Shown one piece after another: positions 1 through 6,658 of a DNA stretch of 9,414 nt; the stretch's first letter is position 1, and the number at the start of each line of letters is the position of its first letter. This DNA is from UBA1151 sp963579925 (GTDB lineage: Bacteria; Chloroflexota; Dehalococcoidia; Lucifugimonadales; Lucifugimonadaceae). Under the pieces are notes generated by a model. That model was not told the origin of the DNA. It worked only from the letters and a program-made list of their open reading frames with translations, and did no database searches. The DNA lies in contig CAUZJA010000105.1 of assembly GCA_963579925.1 (NCBI GenBank), positions 1 through 9,414 of the forward strand, in the 5' to 3' direction. The position numbers and the translations under genes were made by a program.

Positions 1-1
1 A

Positions 2-643
2 ACTCGCTCTACAGTTCGCTTTGAGCTTAATCCCGCCGAAGATGAAGACGTGTCACCTCTCACAGGTCCAAATATCGAGAGCGACATCAAATCAATGGTC
101 GTTGCGCCGCTCTTCTCCCAGGGCAATGTCGTAGGCGGCATATCTCTGAGCTCTTTGAAATCCCACGCATTTGACAGTGCTGCAAAAGATCTACTTGAGC
201 GTGTTGCCGCGCAGGTCGGAGGAGCAATCGCCGTTGCTCAGCTATACGCAACACTACGATCTGAGGCTGAAGAACGACTCAATCGACTCCAGGAGTTGGA
301 CTCGCTAAGGATCCAGTTCCTGCAAATGGTGACACATGAGTTCCGAACGCCCCTCGCGTCTCTTAGAGTGTCACGAGATCTCTTGGCTGAAATTCCTCTC
401 AGCGAAATAGATGAAAACTCCTACATACGCCTGATCAACAACATGGGCCGAGGAGTTGACCGACTCGATTCACTCGTCACAGACCTGCTCGATCTGACCA
501 TCGCGCAAGCAGGCGAATTAACTCTGCACATTGAGCCGGTAGACCTCCGCGATCTTGTTACCGACGCCGTGGAAATTGTCTCGGCAATGACCAATCAGCG
601 AGACCAGGAATTTGACGTAACTATTGAAGCTCCGTCTCTATAG
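2..643 (+). pseudogene. Sensor histidine kinase, N-terminal part (GAF + HisKA), 5' end outside window
   Basis: This reading frame is open from base 2, so the gene begins left of the window; the GTG at 50 lies inside a domain and is not a credible start. About 60 residues look like the C-terminal half of a GAF sensor domain (VVAPLFSQGNVVGGISL), followed by a charged helical linker. A HisKA dimerisation domain then carries the H-box THEFRTPLAS, with the phospho-accepting His at 335-337 and the second helix near NNMGRGVDRLDSLVTDLL. The frame stops at TAG 641-643, before any ATP-binding domain. That domain continues downstream after two frame changes, so this is the front half of one kinase. No transmembrane segment is visible, so the kinase may be cytosolic, but its N terminus is missing. 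The partner response regulator is not in the window. The family call is secure; whether the break is biological or a sequencing error is open. Confidence 0.85.
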
Positions 644-1000
644 CTCGCATCGATCGACACCGCACTGAGCAAGTGCTGTTGAACTTGCTTTCCAACTCTC
701 ACAAAGTACTCTGATGAAGAAGCGACGATCAGCGTGGGAGTGAGCCGCAAAGACGGCATGGCAGAAATACGCGTGACCTGCAAAGGCCCGGACATCCCGG
801 AGGCGGACGGTCCCTACATGTTCGAGCCATTCTTCCGCGGCAGCGGAGATCGCACGCGCAGCACGCCGGGACGAGGGCTTGGTCTATCCATCGCCAAAGC
901 ATTCGTGGAGCTTCACGGCGGCGAAATAGAATTCGACTCAATACCTGACCGCGGCCCAAGCTTCTGGTTCACGTTGCCCCTGTCCGGGACCGCCGAGTAG
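644..1000 (+). pseudogene. Histidine kinase C-terminal part (HATPase_c), separated by two frame changes
   Basis: This is the ATP-binding domain belonging to the kinase upstream. The N-box (DRHRTEQVLLNLLSNSHK) is encoded at 652-705 in a frame offset by two bases from the N-terminal half. The domain then returns to the original frame at TAC 707 (YSDEEATISVGVSRK) and runs to TAG 998-1000. One base missing near 640 and one extra near 706 would rebuild a single uninterrupted protein. The F-box (MFEPFFRG) and G2-box (GRGLGLSIAKAF) are well kept, as is the terminal HGGEIEFDS...FWFTLPL. The G1-box is degenerate: VTCKGPDIP stands where DxGxGIP is usual, so the nucleotide-binding Asp reads Cys and the second Gly reads Asp. 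A free start at GTG 734 would lack the N-box and could not form a working domain. The gene is either decaying or damaged by sequence errors; the altered G1-box favours decay. Confidence 0.8.
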
Positions 1001-1050
1001 CGCTTCACGGCAGAAGCCAGCGGTTCGTCACGTCCGCCCAAGGGGGATCA

Positions 1051-1176
1051 GATTCTCACGTCAGTCGCGGAGCCTCCCTCCTCAGGACGATGAACGTGAT
1101 GTGCATTTCCTCATCGAAACGCGAACACCCACTCGTCATCCTGAGGTCAGGCTCCGCGGGCCGTGAGGACCTCATC
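1051..1176. repeat. Imperfect inverted-repeat element, stem-loop type
   Basis: The 259-base gap between the convergent kinase and aldolase genes holds two inverted arms, 1051-1093 and 1133-1176, around a loop of about 39 bases. Three blocks pair perfectly: CTCACG 1055-1060 with 1162-1167, CGCGGAGCCT 1066-1075 with 1149-1158, and CCTCAGGA 1080-1087 with 1139-1146. Within the right arm, TGAGGTC 1142-1148 also pairs with GACCTCA 1168-1174. The right arm recurs at 7512-7565. There is no open reading frame and no T-tract. This is best read as a dispersed intergenic palindrome (REP- or MITE-like) and may also separate the converging transcripts. The rest of the gap (1001-1050, 1177-1259) shows nothing else convincing. 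Confidence 0.65.
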
Positions 1177-1259
1177 TTCAACGCTGGCAAACACACACCT
1201 TCATCGAACCAAATTGCACTCGTGGCTGCTGCTCCCAAATGTGCCGCAACGCAGTTGCC

Positions 1260-2027
1260 CTACGCCTTTAGTGCCTCCGCTATCGTTCGGCAGGCCTGCA
1301 TGTAGATGATGGCATCCACGTTGATCGACAGGTACTGGACTCCGATGTCTAGCAACCACTTGCCCATGTCGATATCTTTCGCATATGAACCAACTGCGCG
1401 CCCCTGCGCCCGTGCATCGGTTGCTGCCTTGCGGAGCGCATCTTCCACGGTCTTGTTGCGCACATCACCCGGCATTCCCAGCGACTGCGAGATGTCGTAC
1501 GGCCCAAGGAAGAGCACGTCTATGCCTTCAACCGTCATGATCTCATCCAGGTTGTTCAGCCCCGTCTGACCCTCAATGTGCACGACTACAGTCGTGTCAT
1601 CATTCTGGTCGTCGGTGTGGTTCACGCCATCACGGGCGTAATAGTCACCGGCACGTGTGAACACAGAAAGACCGCGTTCGCCCACGGGATCGTACTTCGC
1701 TGCTTTCACCACCGCATTAGCGTCGTCGATGGTGTTGATCTGTGGAACCTGCACTCCAGCTGAGCCGATGTCCAACGCCCTCAAGATTGACCACTCATCG
1801 ATGCCACCAACTCGAATGATTGGTGCAACACCGCCTGCGTCAGCCGCGATACACATGTCCTGCGCTGATTCCATGTCGATTGGGCCGTGTTCTGTATCGA
1901 TAATCAGGAAGTCCATCCCTGCTTGCCCAAGTGATTCGACCATTGGCATGGACGGAATGATGCTGAACGGGCCTACGACAACTTCACCGGCCTGAAGCTT
2001 TTTCTTCAACTTTCCGTGATTAGGCAA
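1260..2027 (-). CDS. HpcH/HpaI-family aldolase (class II, pyruvate-type)
   Basis: This 255-residue protein is a full-length match in size and motif order to the HpcH/HpaI aldolase/citrate lyase family. Members cleave or form 4-hydroxy-2-oxoacids (for example 4-hydroxy-2-oxoheptanedioate) into pyruvate and an aldehyde, using a divalent metal in a TIM barrel. Visible active-site features are the base His47 in DTEHGP, Arg72 in IIRVGG, Arg118 in GERGLS, and the metal ligands Glu152 in HIEGQTGL and Asp178 in LFLGPYDIS. The start is TTG 2027: AGGAG lies 7 bases upstream and the N terminus MPNHGKLKKKLQAGEVVVG fits the family. The gene is probably transcribed alone. A 165-base gap with a stem-loop separates it from the upstream phosphatase gene, and it converges on the broken kinase. 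The exact substrate cannot be read from sequence; related members act on garlic acid-type, rhamnonate-derived or aromatic-degradation products. Confidence 0.88.
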   Translation of the reverse strand: MPNHGKLKKKLQAGEVVVGPFSIIPSMPMVESLGQAGMDFLIIDTEHGPIDMESAQDMCIAADAGGVAPIIRVGGIDEWSILRALDIGSAGVQVPQINTIDDANAVVKAAKYDPVGERGLSVFTRAGDYYARDGVNHTDDQNDDTTVVVHIEGQTGLNNLDEIMTVEGIDVLFLGPYDISQSLGMPGDVRNKTVEDALRKAATDARAQGRAVGSYAKDIDMGKWLLDIGVQYLSINVDAIIYMQACRTIAEALKA

Positions 2028-2034
2028 CTGAAAA

Positions 2035-2039
2035 CTCCT
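2035..2039 (-). promoter_or_regulatory. Ribosome binding site fixing the TTG start of the aldolase
   Basis: The complement reads AGGAG seven bases before TTG 2025-2027. No ATG or GTG suits the family N terminus better, so this site supports a TTG start. Confidence 0.65.
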
Positions 2040-2109
2040 GATTCTAGGATTGGGTTCTTGCGGACCAGTTTAGCCAGCCTGCGCGTCTGTGTCACAGGTA
2101 GATGTCTGG

Positions 2110-2178
2110 TAGCTGCGGGCTTGCCCGGCCCTCGGCACGAATAGTGTCGTTCCAGAGGTGGCGCAAGCCCCACAGCTA
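2110..2178. other. Long intergenic stem-loop between phosphatase and aldolase genes
   Basis: Arms at 2110-2124 and 2163-2178 pair as TAGCTG/CAGCTA and GGGCTTGC/GCAAGCCC, with a small bulge between the two blocks. Inside this, CCTC 2130-2133 pairs with GAGG 2155-2158, GG 2134-2135 with CC 2152-2153, and ACGA 2137-2140 with TCGT 2147-2150, around a six-base loop. The structure begins 15 bases after the phosphatase stop on the - strand. No T-run follows on either strand, so it is not a textbook intrinsic terminator. It could be a 3'-end stabiliser, a processing site or another palindromic repeat. Confidence 0.55.
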
Positions 2179-2192
2179 ACAACGTGATCGCT

Positions 2193-3407
2193 CTAGAAAA
2201 TGATCAGCGGAATCTTCATCTCCGCATGTGTCAGCCCTGAATGCCCGGCAATCAGGCGATCTGGGTCTGGCATCGCCACGTAGGAGAACGCTCTGTCCCC
2301 ACGCGAAATACCCATCCACTGCCCCATGCGTGACCTGGTGACCTCGGCGAGCGCTGTGGGGCCGAACAGGCGCAGCTCGTCAACCTCATCAATCGATAAT
2401 AAGTACGCCCATTCGCCGTACTCGCGCCGAAACACATGAGCGAACTCTTCACTCTTGGCTTCCTCAACTTCGAAGTAAGCCACGCGGTAATCTCCTGAAG
2501 GCGACACCCGCAGCAGCTTGCCACACGCGCTGCCCGGGCTGATATCGATGCTGCCATCCGTTGGCTCATCAAGGTGGCCGTGATCTGAGATAACCACTAC
2601 CGTCGCCCTGCGCTGCAGTCGCTCAGCAAACCGCTCCAGCGCCGCATTAACGCGTTGCAACAGATTGACTGTATCAACATGATCCGTACCCATCTGATGA
2701 GCCATCGTGTCGAACTTGGAGTAGTAGAGATAGTTGTAAGTGGGGCCATCAGCTCGGTCAATATGCTCTGCGAGTAGTTCCAGCCCCGGGTCCAGGTCTG
2801 ATCCCGGATATCTGGGTATGCGCGCACCGGCCGATTGGTACTGAGTGAACTCACTCTCCGAAATACTTGATGGCATCACGAAAACCGAGTCCCGCTCAGA
2901 GCCTTCCAACAGCGCTCGATCCGGCCAGATCGACTCCGGTCGAACTGACAACTGCGTCAGTGGTTTGCGATCTCCGCGCCTCAAAAATGGCAGAATGATT
3001 GTTGAGCCATCTATCTCCGTCAGGTGGACGAACCAGGATGTGATGCCGTGCTCTGCTGGCCACAACCCCGTGGCGTAGGTGGTAAACGAAACGCTGGTGG
3101 TTGAGGGAAATGGTGCGTTCATAATGGCCGCAACCTTGCGCCTCAAAAACGCGCCATCCGGCAGGCTGTCCACGAAGTTCATTCCCAAGCCATCGATAGC
3201 AAGAACAACAAGGTGCTCCGGCTCGCCGATCAGATTCGCTATCTCATGTTTACCGGGGCTATCGGGAACGTTTGCCATACCGTGAATAATTGCCAGTGCG
3301 AAGGCGAAATCAACGGCGTTAAGGTGTTCCGGATCTGGCCGAACCAGTTCACCGCGATCAAACGCGCCCAACAGGTCTTGTGCATCATCAGATCGTAGAG
3401 GCATCAA
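2193..3407 (-). CDS. Alkaline phosphatase superfamily hydrolase (nucleotide pyrophosphatase/phosphodiesterase-like)
   Basis: This 404-residue protein carries the two-metal site of the alkaline phosphatase superfamily, most like type I phosphodiesterase/nucleotide pyrophosphatases. Visible elements in order are metal ligand Asp72 in LAIDGLG, the probable nucleophile Thr103/Thr104 in FPSTTSVS, HGITSW near 120, Asp233 and His237 in KFDTMAHQMG, Asp275-His276 in ISDHGH, and a final ligand His389 in AGHSGLTHAE. Such enzymes hydrolyse phosphate mono- or diesters. There is no signal peptide or membrane segment, so it is probably cytoplasmic, unlike many secreted relatives. The start is TTG 3407 with GAGGT 8 bases upstream; ATG 3404, two codons from the first possible start, is nearly equivalent. 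It is divergent from the MBL-fold gene, which suggests shared control of two phosphoester- or ester-cleaving enzymes. The substrate is not predictable, and a phosphonate-related or sulfatase-like use cannot be excluded. Confidence 0.82.
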   Translation of the reverse strand: MMPLRSDDAQDLLGAFDRGELVRPDPEHLNAVDFAFALAIIHGMANVPDSPGKHEIANLIGEPEHLVVLAIDGLGMNFVDSLPDGAFLRRKVAAIMNAPFPSTTSVSFTTYATGLWPAEHGITSWFVHLTEIDGSTIILPFLRRGDRKPLTQLSVRPESIWPDRALLEGSERDSVFVMPSSISESEFTQYQSAGARIPRYPGSDLDPGLELLAEHIDRADGPTYNYLYYSKFDTMAHQMGTDHVDTVNLLQRVNAALERFAERLQRRATVVVISDHGHLDEPTDGSIDISPGSACGKLLRVSPSGDYRVAYFEVEEAKSEEFAHVFRREYGEWAYLLSIDEVDELRLFGPTALAEVTRSRMGQWMGISRGDRAFSYVAMPDPDRLIAGHSGLTHAEMKIPLIIF

Positions 3408-3435
3408 GCGATATTACCTCGCAAGTAGGCCAAAT

Positions 3436-3504
3436 GACTGATCGGTTCCGCAGAAAACTGATAATTTTATTTGATCATTTCAATAAATAGCGGAATCACC
3501 AGTC
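3436..3504. promoter_or_regulatory. AT-rich divergent intergenic region with a dyad
   Basis: The 118-base space between the divergent phosphatase and MBL genes contains an AT-rich core (3455-3489). It is framed by GACTG 3436-3440 / CAGTC 3500-3504 and TTCCGC 3446-3451 / GCGGAA 3490-3495, which share one centre to within a base. TTTATT 3466-3471 and AATAAA 3482-3487 form a smaller inner palindrome, and ACTGAT occurs twice (3437, 3457). Both promoters should lie here. I could not place convincing -35/-10 pairs. The dyad may be an operator or a cruciform-prone element. Confidence 0.4.
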
Positions 3505-3513
3505 TCGGTTTCA

Positions 3514-3519
3514 GAGGAG
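3514..3519 (+). promoter_or_regulatory. Ribosome binding site pointing to a CTG start
   Basis: GAGGAG lies six bases before CTG 3526-3528, the ideal distance, and no canonical start codon exists in that frame between the stop at 3520 and GTG 3580. Confidence 0.5.
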
Positions 3520-3525
3520 TGACAT

Positions 3526-4392
3526 CTGACCAATCAGAACAGCGAGATCATATTTCTGGGCACTGGCACCTCAGAAGGCGTGCCACGAGTCAGTTGCCTG
3601 ACGAAGGATCCGGTGACGTGCCAAGTATGCGCCTCCTCCGTAATCCCAGGCTCGAAAAACCGGCGACGCAACACCTCGCTCTTGATCCGGTACGCGCACC
3701 CCACAGACGGTAAGAAGAACATCGTGGTCGACGTTGGAAAGTTCTTCTGGCACTCAGCGATTGAGTGGTTCCCGAAGTATCAGGTGCCCAGCATCGATGC
3801 AATCGTCATCACGCACGCCCACGCCGACGCGATTGGAGGCCTGGACGACTTGCGCGACTGGACCAACAACGTCCACGAAGCCATCCCAATCCACCTCCGC
3901 CAGAGCGACCTCGACACCATCGCCAAGACCCACTTCTACCTCGTAGATGCATCGCTTCAGACGGGTGGAGGTGGAATAGCGAAACTCCGGTTCGACCTCA
4001 TCGACGAAGAACCGTTTGAGGTTCAGGGGCTGAAGTTAACACCACTTCCGGTCGAGCACGGCGAACACATGATTGCACTTGGTTACAGGGTCGGCGACTT
4101 CTCATACGTCTCAGACGCCTCCCACATCCCGGAATCCACGGCAAAGCTAATCGAAGGCTCAGACATCCTTGTGATGGACGCACTCCGCCAATCCCCCCAC
4201 CGCTCCCACTTCAGCACCGAACAGGCCATAGAACAGATACGCCGCTTCCGGCCGCGCAAGGCCTATCTCGTGGACATGACCCACGATAACGATCACGAAA
4301 AAACGAATACTGAATTGGCTAAGTTGAAGGCATCTGAAGGACTGGATATCCAACTGGCGTACGACGGATTGAAATTGGAAGTGGCGCTTTAG
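3526..4392 (+). CDS. MBL-fold metallo-hydrolase, PhnP-like, probable CTG start
   Basis: From CTG 3526 the product is 288 residues. It opens with the family's first strand (SEIIFLGTGTSEGVPRVSC), which a start at GTG 3580 would cut away. Next come Cys24, Cys32 and Cys35, reminiscent of the structural zinc site of PhnP, and KNRRRNTSLLI. The metal motif THAHADAIGGLDDLRDW gives His97, His99 and Asp101, with Ala102 in place of the usual second-metal His. Later ligands are His178 in PVEHGEH, Asp197 in YVSDAS and His253 in DMTHDNDHE, preceded by ALRQSPHRSHFSTEQAIE. PhnP itself is a cyclic ribose phosphodiesterase of phosphonate breakdown. No other phn gene is present, so that role is not supported, and a general phosphodiesterase or esterase is equally possible. 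From memory, the HxHxDA variant recurs in a subgroup of this family, so it need not mean an inactive enzyme. The gene is divergent from the phosphatase and converges on the RraA-like gene. Confidence 0.8.
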   Translation: MTNQNSEIIFLGTGTSEGVPRVSCLTKDPVTCQVCASSVIPGSKNRRRNTSLLIRYAHPTDGKKNIVVDVGKFFWHSAIEWFPKYQVPSIDAIVITHAHADAIGGLDDLRDWTNNVHEAIPIHLRQSDLDTIAKTHFYLVDASLQTGGGGIAKLRFDLIDEEPFEVQGLKLTPLPVEHGEHMIALGYRVGDFSYVSDASHIPESTAKLIEGSDILVMDALRQSPHRSHFSTEQAIEQIRRFRPRKAYLVDMTHDNDHEKTNTELAKLKASEGLDIQLAYDGLKLEVAL

Positions 4393-4477
4393 GGCGCACC
4401 AGCCATAATGCGGGCATCCCTGCACGCACCTCCCCGTAGCGGAGATTCACGAATTGCCACACGCAACTCCCACGCGC

Positions 4478-5221
4478 CTAACCGCCCTTCTCAGCCTTCC
4501 AGGCGCGGAACTCCGCAAACGTTTCGTCGTCTGGCGGGTAGTACCGGCCCGGCGATAGCTGTCGCTCATCGAGCCGCGCCCGAATCCACTCCTCAAGCTC
4601 GTCGTACTCAATCGCCTTCTGGGCGATCTCAGCAGCAGATACGCGTGGAATCACGATCACACCATCATCGTCAGCATGAATGTAGTCACCGGGACGAATT
4701 AGGACGCCGTCAACGGCGACCGGATGATTAGTCTCGTACGGCGTGCCGACCCGCGTTCCCAGGTTGGACGTCTTGTCGTAGCCGAAGAGCTTGATGCCGT
4801 AGTCCTTCACCACGTGCATATCTCGGATACCACCATCGCACACAAGGCCTTCGATACCGCGCTGCTTGAGTCTCAGGAACTTGATGTCGCCGCCAATGGA
4901 CATGCGCTTGTCACGCATTGCTTCCATCACGACCACATCGTTCTTTCCTGCCGTCTCAAACGCTGCATACTCCGGTGACTCCTCGCCGCCGGGCTTTTCA
5001 GCGTCGGCGTCTGGACGAGCCGGCACAAACCGCACGGTTACGGCGCGACCAACCAGTCGCTCGCCAGGATTCATGTTCTTGATATTGGGCATGTACACGT
5101 GATGCGGTTCGTAGCCATTCCGGGCCAGCGTGTCGATGACCGCAGTGGAGTTGATCTTGCGAAGCCCGTCCATCTGCTCTTCCGACAGGACGTGATCAGG
5201 CGTTGGTGGTACGTGAGGCAT
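4478..5221 (-). CDS. RraA-like / 4-hydroxy-4-methyl-2-oxoglutarate aldolase-like protein
   Basis: This 247-residue protein belongs to the RraA-like fold family. The family includes class II aldolases that cleave 4-hydroxy-4-methyl-2-oxoglutarate or oxaloacetate to pyruvate, and the RNase E inhibitor RraA. Diagnostic parts are STAVIDTLARNG near residue 25, ERLVGRAVTVRF at 54-65, GGDIKFLRLKQRGIEGLV at 110-127, and DGGIRD ending in Arg133-Asp134, the substrate- and metal-binding pair of the aldolases. The C-terminal RPGDYIHADDDGVIVIP follows at 176-192. It is longer than E. coli RraA (about 160 residues) and closer in length to the aldolases, which favours an enzyme over a ribonuclease regulator. 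ATG 5221 has GGAG five bases upstream. It lies 67 bases after the M20 peptidase gene on the same strand, so it may be read from that transcript or from the -10-like site at 5272-5277. Confidence 0.82.
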   Translation of the reverse strand: MPHVPPTPDHVLSEEQMDGLRKINSTAVIDTLARNGYEPHHVYMPNIKNMNPGERLVGRAVTVRFVPARPDADAEKPGGEESPEYAAFETAGKNDVVVMEAMRDKRMSIGGDIKFLRLKQRGIEGLVCDGGIRDMHVVKDYGIKLFGYDKTSNLGTRVGTPYETNHPVAVDGVLIRPGDYIHADDDGVIVIPRVSAAEIAQKAIEYDELEEWIRARLDERQLSPGRYYPPDDETFAEFRAWKAEKGG

Positions 5222-5271
5222 GAATGCTCCGAAATGAATCTACAGGTGTTTGATGAAAGTTCAGACGGTCG

Positions 5272-5277
5272 ATTATA
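5272..5277 (-). promoter_or_regulatory. Possible -10 promoter element of the RraA-like gene
   Basis: The complement reads a perfect TATAAT 50 bases upstream of ATG 5221, in the gap after the M20 gene. At 17-base spacing the -35 position (5295-5300) reads AACGAA, a poor match. The site could give the RraA-like gene its own transcript. Confidence 0.3.
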
Positions 5278-5288
5278 GAGATCGCGGT

Positions 5289-6653
5289 CTACAGTTCGTT
5301 CCAGTGTTCCGCGAAACGCTGCATCACCAGCGCCGCGTGCTTGGCGCCCAAGACGAAGTCTTCGATGGTGATGTTCTCGTTCGGAGCATGGATCTTGTGC
5401 GATGGATGGTCGACCCCTGATGTGGCGATCGGCATGCCCAATGTGTCAGCAAAGTCGTACATCGGCCCCGTACCTGCCATCGACGGCATGATTACGGGAT
5501 CCTGTCCGTAGATTTCCGTGTGCGTCTCAGCGATCAGCCGCGCCCACGGCGAAGTCATCGACGTCCGGGATGGGTTTACGCCACCTAGCTTCGTGATCTC
5601 GATATCACTGAACCCGTTGGAGTCCAGGTGAGCGCGAAGCTTGGCGAGAATATCATCCGGCCGCTGATCCGGCACCAGCCTGAAGTCCATTTTGGCGGTA
5701 ACCTCCGCAGGCAGCACAGTCTTCGTTCCCGGGCCCTGGTAGCCGCCCCAGATGCCGTCGATGTTTGCCGTCGGCTCCATCAGCAGTCGATGCCGTAGCG
5801 CCGCGCCCTGAAGTTCACCGTTGAAGTACTCGTTACCAAACGTCTCCGCCCAGATCGACTCCTCGTCCGGCAGCGCCGCAATAGCAGCCAACTCTTCTTC
5901 GGATGTATCTCGAACATCAGCGTAGAACCCCGGAATTTTCACCTTGCCATCCGGGTCGCGCAGCGTTTGCAACGCCTCCAGCAATCGCCAGGGAGCGCTG
6001 GGCAAAATCGTGGCGTACGACGAATGCGCATCGCCAGTCAGCTTACGCACTGTCAACTCAATGTAGAGCAACCCCTTCAGTCCCAGGTACATTGACGGGC
6101 GACCGGACGCATTTCTCCCGCCGCCTTCCCAGATACAGGCGTCAGCGCTTAGTTCACTGGCCTTCTGATCAACCAACGGCGGCAAGTTAACGCTGCCGAT
6201 CTCCTCCTCACCCTCCGCAAAAAACTTCAGGTTCGATGGCAGTCCGCCGCGCACTTTTCGGAACGCCATAATCGCAGCCAACCGAGCAGCAATATTGCCC
6301 TTATCGTCAGATATGCCGCGTCCGTAGATCCGGTCACCACGACGCTCCGGCTTGAACGGCTCGGTGTCCCACAACTCCAACGGCTCGGGCGGCTGGACGT
6401 CATAGTGCGTGTAGAAGAGCAGGGTGCCGTCAGCTTTGCCCTCTGCCTTGCCGAATACCGATGGCAGTCCGTCGTTCTCGGTTGGCCAGATCTCAGTCTC
6501 TAGCCCAACCTCTTCCAACTTGGACTTCACAAGTCCGGGCGCCTTGTCGAACCCATGTCGAGCTGCCGAAACACTGGGCTGTGCAACCAGCTCCAGTAAC
6601 GTCGCAATCGACTCGTCAGCATGCGCCTCGATGTAGTCGTATATGTCCTGCAT
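5289..6653 (-). CDS. M20 family metallopeptidase (dipeptidase/carboxypeptidase-like)
   Basis: This 454-residue enzyme has the normal length of M20/ArgE/DapE/carnosinase-type peptidases, which use two zinc ions to hydrolyse dipeptides or N-acyl amino acids. Visible residues are His83 and Asp85 in FYTHYDVQP, bridging Asp116 in GRGISDDKGN, catalytic Glu150 and metal ligand Glu151 in AEGEEEIGS, Glu in CIWEGGG at the third ligand position (Asp in many members, Glu in carboxypeptidase G2), and a final His in VDHPSHKIHAPNE. The dimerisation domain lies between (LGLKGLLYIELTVR, TGDAHSS). The start is ATG 6653. The frame stays open to 6866, but that 71-residue extension is unlike the family and overlaps the preceding gene. 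The membrane-protein stop lies only 5 bases upstream, with a TAGGG ribosome site overlapping it, so the two are translated from one message. There is no signal peptide, so it acts in the cytoplasm. The substrate is unknown. Confidence 0.9.
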   Translation of the reverse strand: MQDIYDYIEAHADESIATLLELVAQPSVSAARHGFDKAPGLVKSKLEEVGLETEIWPTENDGLPSVFGKAEGKADGTLLFYTHYDVQPPEPLELWDTEPFKPERRGDRIYGRGISDDKGNIAARLAAIMAFRKVRGGLPSNLKFFAEGEEEIGSVNLPPLVDQKASELSADACIWEGGGRNASGRPSMYLGLKGLLYIELTVRKLTGDAHSSYATILPSAPWRLLEALQTLRDPDGKVKIPGFYADVRDTSEEELAAIAALPDEESIWAETFGNEYFNGELQGAALRHRLLMEPTANIDGIWGGYQGPGTKTVLPAEVTAKMDFRLVPDQRPDDILAKLRAHLDSNGFSDIEITKLGGVNPSRTSMTSPWARLIAETHTEIYGQDPVIMPSMAGTGPMYDFADTLGMPIATSGVDHPSHKIHAPNENITIEDFVLGAKHAALVMQRFAEHWNEL

Positions 6654-6658
6654 GTGCC

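Noticed and set aside
636..710. Programmed ribosomal frameshifting to join the two kinase halves
   Set aside because: It would need two separate shifts in opposite directions within about 22 codons, with no clear slippery heptamer or stimulator at either site.
1246..1258. GCAAC-GCA-GTTGC hairpin next to the aldolase stop
   Set aside because: Only five pairs and no T-run on the - strand side.
1090..1305. Small + strand open frame between kinase and aldolase
   Set aside because: It runs across the palindromic element and into the aldolase 3' end, has no ribosome site, and encodes no recognisable protein.
2041..2046. TAGAAT as -10 of the aldolase gene
   Set aside because: Transcription would begin inside or just after the ribosome site, leaving no room for it, and there is no -35 match.
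3580..3582. GTG as start of the MBL-fold gene
   Set aside because: It would remove the first beta strand and the GTGTS motif, which are encoded in frame just upstream.
4409..4424. Six-base-pair hairpin with tetraloop in the convergent gap after the MBL gene
   Set aside because: It is short, contains a G-T pair and has no T-run on either side; not enough for a terminator call. The rest of the 85-base gap shows nothing.
4408..4731. + strand open frame rich in Arg, Ser and Pro
   Set aside because: It is the complement of the RraA-like gene; the composition is typical of an antisense frame.
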